A stretch of DNA of 64,000 nt from JAENVU01 sp963801105 (GCA_963801105.1 CAWDDH010000003.1:1984001-2048000); one strand, 5' to 3'; counted from the first letter of the stretch, positions 15,683 to 24,930 are shown. Translations and numbers: made by a program. The notes: generated by a model from the sequence alone, not told the origin.

Positions 15683-16695
15683 GCGCGCGCGTCGCCGTGA
15701 TCGGCGCGGGTTCGTGGGGGACCGCCGTCGGTGCCATCGCGGCCGTGAACGCCGACGCGGTGCTCTGGGCGCGCGACCCGGCGGTCGCGGACCAGATCAC
15801 GACCGAGCACGCGAACTCCGACTACCTGCCGGGGATCACGCTCCCGGAGTCGCTCGCCGCCACAACCGATCTCCTGGCGGCGTGCTCGGACGCCGACGTC
15901 GTCGTGATGGGCGTTCCGTCGCACGGATTCCGGGCCGTGTTGACCTCGGCCGTCACCGCGATCGCCGACGACGTCCCCGTCATCAGCCTCTCGAAGGGGG
16001 TCGAGCAGGGGACCGAGCTGCGGATGACCGAGGTCATCGCCGACGTGCTGCCGTCCCACGACCCGTCGCGCATCGGCGTGCTCACCGGCCCGAACCTCGC
16101 GCGCGAGGTCGCCGCGGGCCAGCCGACCGCGTCGGTGGTCGCGATCGGCGACGAGACGACCGCCGCGGAGCTGCAGTCACTCTTCATGACCTCTACGTTC
16201 CGCGTCTACACGAACCCCGACGTCGTCGGGTGCGAGATTGCCGGCGCACTGAAGAACGTCATCGCGCTCGCCGCCGGGATCGCCCACGGCCTCGGCTACG
16301 GCGACAACACCAAGGCCGCGCTCATCACCCGCGGCCTGGCCGAGCTCGCGCGGCTCGGGCACGCGCTCGGCGGCGATCCACTCACGTTCTCCGGGCTCGC
16401 CGGCATGGGCGACCTCGTCGCCACGTGCACCAGTGAGAAGAGCCGGAACCGCGCGGTCGGCGTCGCACTCGGGCAGGGTCGCAAGCTCGACGACATCGTC
16501 GCGGAGATGAAGATGGTCGCGGAAGGGGTGAAGAGCACCCCGGCCGTGCTCGATCTCGCGGCGCGCCACGGGATCGAGATGCCGATCGCCGAGCAGGTCG
16601 GCGCCGTGCTGTACAAGGGCCGCACGCCGGCGGAGATCGTGCCGGCACTGATGCTGCGCCAGGCCAGGGCGGAGCTCGGCGGCCCGCCGTCGTGA
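15679..16695 (+). CDS. gpsA: NAD(P)+-dependent glycerol-3-phosphate dehydrogenase
   Basis: 338-aa cytosolic enzyme reducing dihydroxyacetone phosphate to glycerol-3-phosphate. The Rossmann motif VIGAGSWGTAVG lies at residues ~6-17; also visible are VPSHGFR, SLSKGVEQGT, TGPNLAREVAAGQPTA, the catalytic-lysine segment EIAGALKNVIALAAGIAHGL, and GYGDNTKAALITRGLAE. GTG 15679 overlaps the plsC stop and its own stop overlaps the next GTG start, giving three tightly coupled genes. Confidence 0.96.
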   Translation: MSARVAVIGAGSWGTAVGAIAAVNADAVLWARDPAVADQITTEHANSDYLPGITLPESLAATTDLLAACSDADVVVMGVPSHGFRAVLTSAVTAIADDVPVISLSKGVEQGTELRMTEVIADVLPSHDPSRIGVLTGPNLAREVAAGQPTASVVAIGDETTAAELQSLFMTSTFRVYTNPDVVGCEIAGALKNVIALAAGIAHGLGYGDNTKAALITRGLAELARLGHALGGDPLTFSGLAGMGDLVATCTSEKSRNRAVGVALGQGRKLDDIVAEMKMVAEGVKSTPAVLDLAARHGIEMPIAEQVGAVLYKGRTPAEIVPALMLRQARAELGGPPS

Positions 16696-17816
16696 TCGTC
16701 GGTGCCCTCGGAGGAACCGGGCGGGCGGTGGTGGATCCGCGCGGCGCGGTCGCGTCGGTCGGCGACGCGTGGACGCTCGACTGGTGGCTCGGCGCCGACG
16801 ACCGCTGGCGCGTCCCGGCGCGCGAGCCCGCGGTGCGCCACGGCGCGGTGGAGGGGACCCCGGTCGCCGAGACGCGCGCGCGTGTCCCGGGCGGCGACGC
16901 CGTCCAACGGGTCTACGGCATCGGCGGGCCCGGCGACGTCGTGGTCGTGGAGGTCACCAACGACTCGCCCGCAGCGTTCGTCGTCGGGTTCGTGGTCCGC
17001 GGCGCGACGACGGTCGCGCTCGCGGGACCGCAGGTGTCGATCGACGGTCGCGTCGCGCTCGTCCTCCCCTTCGCCCCGCCGCGCTGGGACGTCACCGACG
17101 TGGTGGTGGAGCCGGAGGCGTGTGGTGCCGAGACCGGTCCGGTGCCGGCCCGGGCCTTCGATCCCGGCGCCCTCCAGGCCGTGTTCCTCTTCCCGCTGAG
17201 TCACCGGAACCGCATGCGCGTCGCGGTGGTGACCGGCGACGAGCGGCCGGTGGTCGATCTCGCCCAGGTGCCGTCGCCCGAGTCGGTGGTGCGCGGTTGG
17301 CACGCGCACCTCACCGCCGGGATGCGGGTCGTGGGTCCCGCCGAGCTCACGACGCCGATCGACCTGGCGCGGAGCCAGGTGGTGCTCGATCCGGATCCGG
17401 GTCCGACCACGGCCGCCGCGCTCGAGGACTGGGGCTTCGACGAGCAGGCCGAGTGGGCGTGGCACGGCCTCTCGCTCCGCGAGCGGCGCGCGGCCCGGCG
17501 CCGTGCCGGGCTCGCCGACGACGGGCCGGCGGGGCTGCTGATGCGCAGCCGCGAGGCGATGGTCGCCGAGGTCGACGATGGGCTGGAGCTGCTGCGGGAG
17601 CCCCCCGCCGCCGGCATCGACCTGGAGGTGCACGACGCGCCCACGCGGCACGGCCGGCTGTCGTTTGCGCTGCGCTGGCACGGCGAGCATCCGGCATTGC
17701 TCTGGGAGCTCACCGACGCCCGCGGGGAGATCGAGCTGCGGGCGCCGACGCTCGCCCCCGGGTGGTCGACGCGCGCGCCGGCCGGCGAGACGCTGCTGCG
17801 TCCGACCGCGGCCTGA
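16692..17816 (+). CDS. Conserved hypothetical protein after gpsA
   Basis: 374-aa soluble protein I do not recognise. The N-terminal half (~1-200) is rich in short beta strands (VVVVEVTNDSPAAFVVGFVV, VALAGPQVSIDGRVALVLPF), like a sugar-binding beta-sandwich. The middle is helical and the C-terminal ~70 residues return to strands (LSFALRWHGEHPALLWEL). It starts at GTG 16692, overlapping the gpsA stop, and ends 12 nt before the convergent GH38 mannosidase. The neighbour could suggest carbohydrate handling, but co-transcription with gpsA argues otherwise. No function assigned. Confidence 0.65.
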   Translation: MIVGALGGTGRAVVDPRGAVASVGDAWTLDWWLGADDRWRVPAREPAVRHGAVEGTPVAETRARVPGGDAVQRVYGIGGPGDVVVVEVTNDSPAAFVVGFVVRGATTVALAGPQVSIDGRVALVLPFAPPRWDVTDVVVEPEACGAETGPVPARAFDPGALQAVFLFPLSHRNRMRVAVVTGDERPVVDLAQVPSPESVVRGWHAHLTAGMRVVGPAELTTPIDLARSQVVLDPDPGPTTAAALEDWGFDEQAEWAWHGLSLRERRAARRRAGLADDGPAGLLMRSREAMVAEVDDGLELLREPPAAGIDLEVHDAPTRHGRLSFALRWHGEHPALLWELTDARGEIELRAPTLAPGWSTRAPAGETLLRPTAA

Positions 17817-17828
17817 CCCGCTCCGGCG

Positions 17829-20564
17829 CTAGGGGTCGAGGCGGATCGTCGCGATCCCGCCGGCTCGAAGCGCGAACGGCCCTTCGACCCGCGTGACCGG
17901 CCGGCCGCGGAGGTCGATCAGCCAGCCGCGGCTCGGGAGCCCGTCGACCGCGATCTCGACCGAGGTCGGTGCGTCGTCCGGGTTGAACATGCGCAACTCG
18001 AGGCCACCCGGTGCCCGGACGACGGCCGAGACCACCGCGCCGCTGACCTGGAGTGGCCTCCCGATGGGGTGTCGGTTGCCCCCGCCGGGGACCCGCGCCC
18101 GCTCGAGTGGGACGAGGAAGTCGTCCGCCAGCTCGTAGAGCCGTGCCGTCCTCCAGTCCCCGGTGTGGACGGCGACTGCGTAGTCGACCGTGAACGGGCC
18201 CTGGAGCTGCGGACCCTCGACGGCATCGAGCGGCCCCGCGGGGTTGGGGCGCAGCGCGATCTCCGAGCGGGACAGGTACCCGGTGGAGCGCAACAGTGTG
18301 AGTGCGACCTCGGTGCCGTCGCGGACGAGCTCGTACTCGAGCAGGCCGTCGTGCAGCAGGGCGATACCCTCCTCGCCGTCGGACGCGTCCACGAACCGGC
18401 GGGAGACGAACGTGGGGAGCGGCGCCTCGTGCGGACCGCCTTCGGCCGTGAGCCCGCGCTCGACGACCGCGAACGCGCACTCGGCGTGAGACGTCGTCAC
18501 CGGGTTCGGCAGCGGGAAGTGGGCGCGGACGCGATGGTCCCGGCAGCGGTGGTCCAGTTCGGTGCGGACCCGGAGGAAGGTCTCACCCGCGCGCAGCTCG
18601 AGGGTTGTCACGACCTCGGTCAGCAGCTGCTCGTCGCTGCGGCGGGTGCACACCCGCTCGTTGCCGATGGCATGGTGCGGCCAGCGGTACCACGTGAGCA
18701 CCCGGAGCTGCGCACGGACCGGACCGTCCTCGTGCCGCGTGACGGTGACCGCCTCGGGGTGGTCGACGACGAGGTCGGCGGTGGGCGGCGAGTAGTTGTA
18801 GGTGTCGCCGCCGTCGCCGCCCTCGACGAGCCGGCCGAGTCCCGACGCGGTGACCCCGGATGCGGTCGTGACCGTGTAGGTGCCCGTCGTCGGGTCGACG
18901 TCCACCTCGAGGTGCTCGTTCGCCATCCAGTGCTCTCCGGAGCGCAACGCCGTGGCCGGGCCCTCACCGTCGACCGCCCGGAACGTGCGCCAGCCGAAGC
19001 CGGGCACACCCTCGACCCGGGCGACGACGTCGCGCCGCGGTGCCCGCATGACGCGGACCGCGATCGTGGTGCCGGCGTCGGCGAGCTCCTGGACCTCGTC
19101 GCGCAGGTCGCCGAGATCGACGGCCGGGTCGTGGGGTGCGGCACCGACACAGGTGAGGGTCGCGCCCGCATCCGTGCGCTCGAGGTCGTACCGCGTGATG
19201 CGGGATCCCGCGAGCTCGGGACCGCGCATCATGTCGATGAGCATGGAGACCTGATCGGGCGTGACCGACGTCGCGAACCCGACGCCGCTCCGGGAGTCGA
19301 CCACCTGGGCCGGCACGGTCGAGCCGTCGTCGGCCGCGACGAGGTGCAACGGGCCGGCACCGGCCACGCGGAAGTGGACGAGCCCGTCGCGGTCCGTCGG
19401 GGACGGGTTGACGACCAGCGTGCTGTCGGGCTCCGCGTCGATCTCGCGCGCCAGCCACTCGACGGTGTCGCGGGTGAGGCCGTCGCCGATCTGGCGGGCC
19501 TCCTCGTAGCGCACCTTCACCGCATCGACGACCTCGTCGGCGCTGCACGCGCACGAGGAGTCGTGCGCGCTGTTGAGCACGAGCAGGCGCCACGCGATGT
19601 CGAGGAGCGGACGCGGGTACCGGTCGGCGGGCAGCAGCAATGCCGCGAGCGGCTCGGCCCGCCGTTCGATCGCCCGCTCGGCCGCGGCGCACGCGCGGTG
19701 GATGTCGACGCGGTTCGACGCCACGCCCATCAGCAGGTTCGCCCGCGCGCCGGACCGCAGCTCGCCCCGCCAGGTGCGCAGCGCGTCGACCGGTTGCTCC
19801 TCGAGGTACTCGGGCAGTGAGCTCACCACGAAGCGGTAGTCGTCCTGCACCGCGTTCGCCTCGGCGACGATCCGGCCGAGCCACGGTTGGGGCATCTGGT
19901 GGTCGGTGCCGTTCATGAGCAGCAGACCGCTGCCCGCGAGGCGCGCGTCACCGATCTCGGCGTCGTAGCTGCGCGCCCGCCCGATGAGCTGCTTCGCGTC
20001 GTCGGGGAGGTCGCGCCCGTTCGAGTAGGAGCCGTAGAGGTACTCCGCGCGGACGCGCGAGCCGTCGGGCGCCTCCCACCAGAACGCGCTCTGGGTCACC
20101 TCGCCCGGCACGCCGCGCCACACGACGGCGTGGTCGAGCCCGGCCGATTGCAGGATCTGGGGCATCTGTGCGACGTGCCCGAACATGTCGGGCAGGTAGC
20201 CGACCTCCATCGGTCCGCCGAACTCGGTCGCGCGCCGGATGCCCATCTGCAGATCGCGCACGATGGTCTCGCCCGAGACCATGAACTCGTCCATGAGGAT
20301 CATCCACGGGCCGATCGAGAGTCGCCGGCTCGCCGCGAGCCGGCCGAGGGCGGCCGCCGCCTCGGGCCGCACCTCGAGGTAGTCGTCGAGCACCGCGGTC
20401 TGGCCGTCGAGCAGGAACCGCGCGTACGCCAGATCGCCCTCGAGCAACGGCAGGAGCTCGTCGAGCAGCCGGACGAGGCGGATCCGGAAGGTCTGGAAGG
20501 GGGAATACCACTCCCGGTCCCAGTGGGTGTGCGGGACGATCGCAACGGTGGTGGGTTCGGCCAT
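17829..20564 (-). CDS. GH38 alpha-mannosidase
   Basis: 911-aa glycoside hydrolase family 38 enzyme, a retaining zinc-dependent alpha-mannosidase without a signal peptide, so probably cytoplasmic. Motifs: zinc ligands in VPHTHWDREWYSPF (residues ~10-23), IGPWMILMDEFMVSGE, the nucleophile region GYLPDMFGHVAQMPQIL (~123-139), and LLVLNSAHDSSCACSADEV. Beta-sandwich domains follow to the C-terminus. It resembles bacterial MngB-like enzymes that act on alpha-mannosides or mannosylglycerate; the exact substrate is unknown. No transporter or sugar-specific operon partner is adjacent. Confidence 0.92.
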   Translation of the reverse strand: MAEPTTVAIVPHTHWDREWYSPFQTFRIRLVRLLDELLPLLEGDLAYARFLLDGQTAVLDDYLEVRPEAAAALGRLAASRRLSIGPWMILMDEFMVSGETIVRDLQMGIRRATEFGGPMEVGYLPDMFGHVAQMPQILQSAGLDHAVVWRGVPGEVTQSAFWWEAPDGSRVRAEYLYGSYSNGRDLPDDAKQLIGRARSYDAEIGDARLAGSGLLLMNGTDHQMPQPWLGRIVAEANAVQDDYRFVVSSLPEYLEEQPVDALRTWRGELRSGARANLLMGVASNRVDIHRACAAAERAIERRAEPLAALLLPADRYPRPLLDIAWRLLVLNSAHDSSCACSADEVVDAVKVRYEEARQIGDGLTRDTVEWLAREIDAEPDSTLVVNPSPTDRDGLVHFRVAGAGPLHLVAADDGSTVPAQVVDSRSGVGFATSVTPDQVSMLIDMMRGPELAGSRITRYDLERTDAGATLTCVGAAPHDPAVDLGDLRDEVQELADAGTTIAVRVMRAPRRDVVARVEGVPGFGWRTFRAVDGEGPATALRSGEHWMANEHLEVDVDPTTGTYTVTTASGVTASGLGRLVEGGDGGDTYNYSPPTADLVVDHPEAVTVTRHEDGPVRAQLRVLTWYRWPHHAIGNERVCTRRSDEQLLTEVVTTLELRAGETFLRVRTELDHRCRDHRVRAHFPLPNPVTTSHAECAFAVVERGLTAEGGPHEAPLPTFVSRRFVDASDGEEGIALLHDGLLEYELVRDGTEVALTLLRSTGYLSRSEIALRPNPAGPLDAVEGPQLQGPFTVDYAVAVHTGDWRTARLYELADDFLVPLERARVPGGGNRHPIGRPLQVSGAVVSAVVRAPGGLELRMFNPDDAPTSVEIAVDGLPSRGWLIDLRGRPVTRVEGPFALRAGGIATIRLDP

Positions 20565-20648
20565 TTGCGAGACTGTACGACCCCGGTTCGACCGCTTCGA
20601 CCCGCCCGGGCGGCGGTCAGAGATCAGTCAGGTTCCCGCCGTCGTTGC

Positions 20649-20691
20649 TTCACACGACGGGAGTCCATGCGAAACACCGTGTCCGTACCGT
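20649..20691 (+). promoter_or_regulatory. GlnR-like operator and promoter of amt
   Basis: TTCAC at 20649-20653 and GAAAC at 20671-20675 are spaced 22 bp apart, with the weaker GGAGT in the middle 11-bp register. TACCGT (-10) is at 20686-20691. The 15 nt TACCGTGCCCCGCAT (20686-20700) and the spacing of both half-sites equal those upstream of the GlnR-like regulator at 1970-2021. Here the start codon is ~72 nt further on, so the mRNA has a leader. Nitrogen control is inferred from the motif and from the gene product. Confidence 0.6.
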
Positions 20692-20770
20692 GCCCCGCAT
20701 CCGTTCACCTTCGCGATCGGTGGGCAACGGCGCTCGATGATCGCAAATCACACAAACTGGGAGGAAGCTT

Positions 20771-22354
20771 GTGAGCTCCAAGCTCAAGCGGCTCGCGATC
20801 GTGGTCTCGTTGATGACCGTGATCGCGGTCGCCATCGGTGCACCGGCCTTCGGGGCAGATGCGAAGCCCGTCTATGACTCACCCGGAGTTGCCCCGAGCG
20901 ATGTTGCGGTCAGCCTCAACATGCTGTGGGTCGTCATCGGGGCGGTCCTGGTCATCTTCATGCAAGCAGGGTTCGCCCTGGTGGAAACGGGGTTCTGTCG
21001 AGCCAAGCATGCAGCTCACGTCGTGTCGACGAACTTCGGGGTCTTCGGTCTCGGATTCGTCGGCTTCTTTCTTGTGGGCTACGCCTTCATGTTCGGCGGG
21101 TTCAGCTACTCCGGCGCGTTCGGTCTGGACGCGTCCACGGGTGGGCCGCTCGTCGGCAGCGGGAACTGGGTGTTCCTGTGGCACGGCGGGTTCGCGCTGA
21201 CCAACCTGCACAACCTGAAGAACGCCGCGCCGGTCGCGGCGATGTTCCTCTACATGGTCGCCTTCATGGACACCACGGCCACGATCCCGACCGGATCGAT
21301 GGCCGAGCGCTGGAACTGGAAGGCGTTCGTCGGATGGGGTCTCTTCTGCGGCGCCATCTACTACCCGATCTTCGGTGCGTGGACCTGGGGCGGCGGCTGG
21401 CTCGCCAAGCTCGGTGACAGCGCGCAGCTCGGTCTCGGCTATGTCGACTTCGCCGGATCCGGTGTCGTGCACGCGGTCGGAGGTGTCGCGGCGCTCGCCG
21501 GGACGTTGGTGCTCGGTCCTCGCATCGGCAAGTTCGGCGCCGACGGGAAGCCCCGCACGCTGGCCGGCCACAACATCCCGATGGCGATGCTCGGCACGTT
21601 CATCCTGCTGTTCGGTTGGTTCGGCTTCAACGCCGCGTCGACCTTCTCGGCGATCGACGTGCGGTTCGCGGTCGTGGCTGCCAACACCGCGCTCGCCGCG
21701 GCGTTCGGTGCGACGGCGGCGATGTTCTACGTCATGAAGCGGATGGGCAAGCCCGACCCGGGCATGATGGCGAACGGAATGCTCGCCGGGCTGGTGGCCA
21801 TCACGGCGCCGTGTGCGTTCGTGCAACCGTGGGCGGCGGCACTGATCGGCGCCATCGCCGGCATCATCGTCGTCGAGAGCGTGTTCTTCTGGGAGAAGCG
21901 CGGCATCGACGACCCCGTCGGTGCGATCTCGGTGCACGGCGTGTGCGGGATCTTCGGTGTGCTCTGCATCGGGATCTTCTCCAGCGGTGAGTACGGCGCC
22001 GGCTGGAACGGGACGACGAAGGGCATCGCGGCGACGTCGGGCAAGGGCGTCACCGGCATCCTGTACGACTTCGAGATCGGCATTCGCCAGCTCGGGGCCC
22101 AGGCGGTCGGTGCGATCGTGATCTGCACGGTGATCTTCGGTATCGCCTACGCCTTCTTCAAGGTGCAGAACGCCATGATGAAGGGCGGCATCCGCTCGAC
22201 GGCCGAGGACGAGATCGCCGGTCTCGACCTGCCCGAGATGGGTGTGCTGGCGTACGACAACCTCCAGGTCAACGAACTCGACATCGTCGGGAGCGGTGGG
22301 CTGGAGATGGAGTTCTCCGGAGGTCCCTCTCCGGATCCGACCATCGGTCGATAG
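20771..22354 (+). CDS. amt: Ammonium transporter
   Basis: 527-aa Amt/MEP channel. A cleavable signal-like segment (residues ~7-28) is followed by 11 transmembrane helices. Signature residues include the ALVETGFCRAKHA region, LWHGGFALTNLHN, the D160-equivalent segment in GYVDFAGSGVVHAVGG with the first pore His, and the twin-His region ISVHGVCGIFGVL. The C-terminal tail is unusually long (~50 residues after the last helix; EMGVLAYDNLQVNELDIVG). GTG 20771 has GGGAGGAAGC upstream. No glnB (PII) follows. The promoter shares its operator with the GlnR-like regulator, which supports nitrogen-dependent expression. Confidence 0.96.
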   Translation: MSSKLKRLAIVVSLMTVIAVAIGAPAFGADAKPVYDSPGVAPSDVAVSLNMLWVVIGAVLVIFMQAGFALVETGFCRAKHAAHVVSTNFGVFGLGFVGFFLVGYAFMFGGFSYSGAFGLDASTGGPLVGSGNWVFLWHGGFALTNLHNLKNAAPVAAMFLYMVAFMDTTATIPTGSMAERWNWKAFVGWGLFCGAIYYPIFGAWTWGGGWLAKLGDSAQLGLGYVDFAGSGVVHAVGGVAALAGTLVLGPRIGKFGADGKPRTLAGHNIPMAMLGTFILLFGWFGFNAASTFSAIDVRFAVVAANTALAAAFGATAAMFYVMKRMGKPDPGMMANGMLAGLVAITAPCAFVQPWAAALIGAIAGIIVVESVFFWEKRGIDDPVGAISVHGVCGIFGVLCIGIFSSGEYGAGWNGTTKGIAATSGKGVTGILYDFEIGIRQLGAQAVGAIVICTVIFGIAYAFFKVQNAMMKGGIRSTAEDEIAGLDLPEMGVLAYDNLQVNELDIVGSGGLEMEFSGGPSPDPTIGR

Positions 22355-22378
22355 CCCCCAGGATTGGCCGATGCAGGC

Positions 22379-22408
22379 GGAGGGCCGGGCAATGGTGCCC
22401 GGCCCTCC
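22379..22408 (+). terminator. Hairpin after amt
   Basis: 13-bp stem GGAGGGCCGGGCA (22379-22391) / TGCCCGGCCCTCC (22396-22408) with loop ATGG. No T tract. It lies between the convergent amt and phospholipase genes and could serve both. Confidence 0.65.
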
Positions 22409-22433
22409 GTCGCGTCGTCTGTTCGTTGCACGG

Positions 22434-23888
22434 TCAGGGGAGCGGCGAGCCCACCGCGTCGAGGTAGGTCCGCCAGCGCTGCTCGTCGAAGGCCGGATCG
22501 TTCGCCTCGAGGACGGAACGCGCCATCGTCGACAGGCCACCGACGCTTCCGGACCCGCAGGCCGCGGACGGCGGGTCGATCTGGATGGCGTCGATGTCGA
22601 AGCCGACATCCTTGTCCACGATCTTCGACGCCAGGCTCGCGCCGATGTTGCCGGCGTAGCGGTCCCGGCGGGTGAGGAACCAGGAGTCACCGTCGTGGCC
22701 AGGTCCCTCCGGCGGTGCGCCGAGGAAGCGCCACTCGAGGAAGCGCAGGATCGACGCGTGGTCGTAGGTGCGCCGGTCCACGAGTCCCGGGCTCGCGTAG
22801 GGCGAGGCCATCACCGTGGGGACGCGGAAGCCGGCCTGGGAGAAGTCGTCCGCGTCGACCGCGTTCGCCCGGTCGTCGGGGAAGTGCGGCGGGCGCACGT
22901 GGTCGAAGAACCCGCCCCACTCGTCGTAGGTCGAGATGAACAGGCCGTGCTCCCACTGCGGTGATTGCGAGAACGCCTTGAACACGTCGCGCAGGAAGGC
23001 CTGCCCTGCGCGCACGTCGGCGAGCGGGTGGTCGTCGTTCTGGCCCGCGCCGATGAATGCGGGATCGACCATGACGACGTTGGGGAGGGTGCCGTTCGCA
23101 CAGTCGGTGTAGAAGTCCGCGAGGGTGTGGTTGTACGGCAGCATGCGTGTGCCCCAGAGGAGCAGCACCGGCAGGTCGCTGGCGTAGTACTTCGCGGGGA
23201 CGTTCGCGGCGGCGAGCTTGTCCCAGATCGTGGGCCATTCGAAGCCGTCGGGCCCGGTGGAGAACGCATTCGTCTTGTTCCCGCCGGACTGGGCGGAGTG
23301 CAGGTACTCGCGGTTCGGGTAGGTGGGTCCGAGGATCGACGCGTGGTAGTCGTCGAACGCCGTGTACCGCTTGACGAACTGCTGGGTGAACGGCAGATCG
23401 GGGCCCTCGTAGTACCCGAGCGGGAGGAGGTCCTCGTTCGCGGTCGGGTCGACGAAGCCGAGGTCGCGCTGCGCGCGGCCTGCGGTCCAGCCGTGGTTGG
23501 GGTCGGACTGGTCGCACCCACGCCACGGGTTGGTGAGGTAGTCCCACCCGACCATGTGATGGGTCGACTCGGGACCGTTCGGGCCCTGGTAGGTGGCCTG
23601 ATTGTTCGCGTCGATGACGAACGACTGGCCGTACGTGGATTTGCCGTGGTCCACATACGCGTGGTCCGCCCCCAGCCAGCCGAGCCAGTGGTCGAAGGAG
23701 CGGTTCTCCATCATCACGATGACGACCGTGTCGATCGGCGCGTCGGACGCGGCGCCCTGGAGCATCGTGGTCCCGTAGTCGTACCCGAGCGGGAAGACGG
23801 TGCGACAGGCGGGGAACGCCGTCGCCGCGGCGAGCGCACCGCCCGCCATCCCCGCGCGCTGCAAGAACTGTCTGCGATTGATCGCCAC
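22434..23888 (-). CDS. Tat-exported phospholipase C / acid phosphatase-type phosphoesterase
   Basis: 484-aa enzyme of the bacterial phospholipase C/AcpA family. The Tat signal NRRQFLQRAGMAGGALAAAT starts at residue 4, followed by a possible lipobox-like Cys (FPAC). The metal-binding start VIVMMENRSFDHWLGWLGAD and the later STYDEWGGFFDHV and VPTVMASPYASPG are family-typical. It would cleave phospholipids or other phosphate esters outside the cell, possibly for phosphate supply. GTG 23888 is preceded by GGGAGG at the proper distance; a GTG at 23894 is too close to it. Upstream in-frame residues lack signal character. Confidence 0.88.
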   Translation of the reverse strand: MAINRRQFLQRAGMAGGALAAATAFPACRTVFPLGYDYGTTMLQGAASDAPIDTVVIVMMENRSFDHWLGWLGADHAYVDHGKSTYGQSFVIDANNQATYQGPNGPESTHHMVGWDYLTNPWRGCDQSDPNHGWTAGRAQRDLGFVDPTANEDLLPLGYYEGPDLPFTQQFVKRYTAFDDYHASILGPTYPNREYLHSAQSGGNKTNAFSTGPDGFEWPTIWDKLAAANVPAKYYASDLPVLLLWGTRMLPYNHTLADFYTDCANGTLPNVVMVDPAFIGAGQNDDHPLADVRAGQAFLRDVFKAFSQSPQWEHGLFISTYDEWGGFFDHVRPPHFPDDRANAVDADDFSQAGFRVPTVMASPYASPGLVDRRTYDHASILRFLEWRFLGAPPEGPGHDGDSWFLTRRDRYAGNIGASLASKIVDKDVGFDIDAIQIDPPSAACGSGSVGGLSTMARSVLEANDPAFDEQRWRTYLDAVGSPLP

Positions 23889-23952
23889 GTGCACCTCCCG
23901 AGCCGTTCGCACATTGTGCACCATTCCGGACAGGTCGCGGGAGGCGATGCCG

Positions 23953-23958
23953 TACCAT
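23953..23958 (+). promoter_or_regulatory. -10 element of the HAD phosphatase gene
   Basis: TACCAT ends 6 nt before ATG 23965 (leaderless layout). Confidence 0.4.
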
Positions 23959-23964
23959 CCGCCG

Positions 23965-24609
23965 ATGCCCCTCGTGGACCCCGAGACCACCGCGGTCTTC
24001 CTCGACTACGACGGGACCATCAGCGTGCGCGACACCGGGGTCGCGCTCCTGGAGCGCCTGGCGGACGAGTCCTGGCGGCTCGTGGACGAGGAGTATGTGC
24101 GCGGTGAGATCGGCAGCCGGGTCTGCCTGCTCGAGGAATGGGATCTCCTCCCGAAGGACGAAGCGGTCCTGCGCCGGTATGCGGGCGAGGTCGCGTTGGA
24201 TCCCGATGCCGTGCGGCTGGTGGAGGATCTTCGCGCCGCCGGGGCCGAGGTCACGATCGTGTCCGACGGGTTCGGGTTCTATGTCCACGAGCGCCTGGGC
24301 CATCTCGGCATCCCGATCCTGACCAACGACGTCGACTGGGACCGCGCCCAGCTGGTGTTCCCGAACGAGGACCGTTGCTGCGCGTGCTCGAGCTGCGGTA
24401 CCTGCAAGCAGGCGCCGATCAAGGACGCGAAGCGGCGGGGTCTCACGACGGTGCTCGTCGGCGACGGGGCCAGCGACCAGAAGGCGGCGCTTCTCGCGGA
24501 CGTGCTCTTCGCCAAGGACGCCCTCGCCGACTGGTGCGACCGCGCGGGCGTGCCCTACCGCCGCTTCGACGTGCTCGCCGACGTGCACGCGGCGCTGTTC
24601 GCCCCCTGA
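23965..24609 (+). CDS. HAD-family phosphatase (MtnX/SerB-like)
   Basis: 214-aa haloacid dehalogenase-type phosphatase. Motif I is FLDYDGTIS (residues ~11-19), motif II is VTIVSDGFG, and motif III/IV is VLVGDGASDQKAALLAD. A Cys cluster CCACSSCGTCKQAPIK (~137-152) resembles the cysteine-rich loop of MtnX-type enzymes that act in methionine salvage, but could also bind metal. The start ATG 23965 lies 6 nt after TACCAT, so it is leaderless. Substrate not determined; no other methionine-salvage gene is nearby. Confidence 0.8.
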   Translation: MPLVDPETTAVFLDYDGTISVRDTGVALLERLADESWRLVDEEYVRGEIGSRVCLLEEWDLLPKDEAVLRRYAGEVALDPDAVRLVEDLRAAGAEVTIVSDGFGFYVHERLGHLGIPILTNDVDWDRAQLVFPNEDRCCACSSCGTCKQAPIKDAKRRGLTTVLVGDGASDQKAALLADVLFAKDALADWCDRAGVPYRRFDVLADVHAALFAP

Positions 24610-24621
24610 CCGTCGCGCCGG

Positions 24622-24627
24622 TACGCT
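24622..24627 (+). promoter_or_regulatory. -10 element of the GYD gene
   Basis: TACGCT ends 6 nt before GTG 24634 (leaderless layout). Confidence 0.4.
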
Positions 24628-24633
24628 GGCCCG

Positions 24634-24930
24634 GTGCCCACGTACGCGATGTTGAGCACGCTCGGGCCCGGAGGATGGGCCACGTTGCGTGAGACGCCGG
24701 AACGCCTCTACGAGGTCACGCGGGAGGTCGAGGCGCTCGGGCTCCGGGTCGTCGCGCAGTACGCGCTCATGGGCCAGTGGGACTTCCTGAACATCATCGA
24801 GGCGCCCGACGAGGCTGCCATGGCCCGGGCGGCGGTCATGCTCGCCGCTCGCGGGACGATGCGCACCACGACGATGCAGGCGATTCCGATCGAGACCCTC
24901 GTCGAGGCGCTCGGACAGTCGGGCACCTAG
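24634..24930 (+). CDS. GYD domain protein
   Basis: 98-aa single-domain protein of the GYD family, a dimeric alpha/beta-barrel-like fold. Typical segments are YAMLSTLGPGGWATLRETPE, ALGLRVVAQYALMGQWDFLN and the end TTTMQAIPIETLVEAL. Members are common in actinobacteria and have no established reaction. It starts at GTG 24634 right after a TACGCT -10; it may be transcribed alone or as read-through from the HAD gene 24 nt upstream. Confidence 0.8.
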   Translation: MPTYAMLSTLGPGGWATLRETPERLYEVTREVEALGLRVVAQYALMGQWDFLNIIEAPDEAAMARAAVMLAARGTMRTTTMQAIPIETLVEALGQSGT

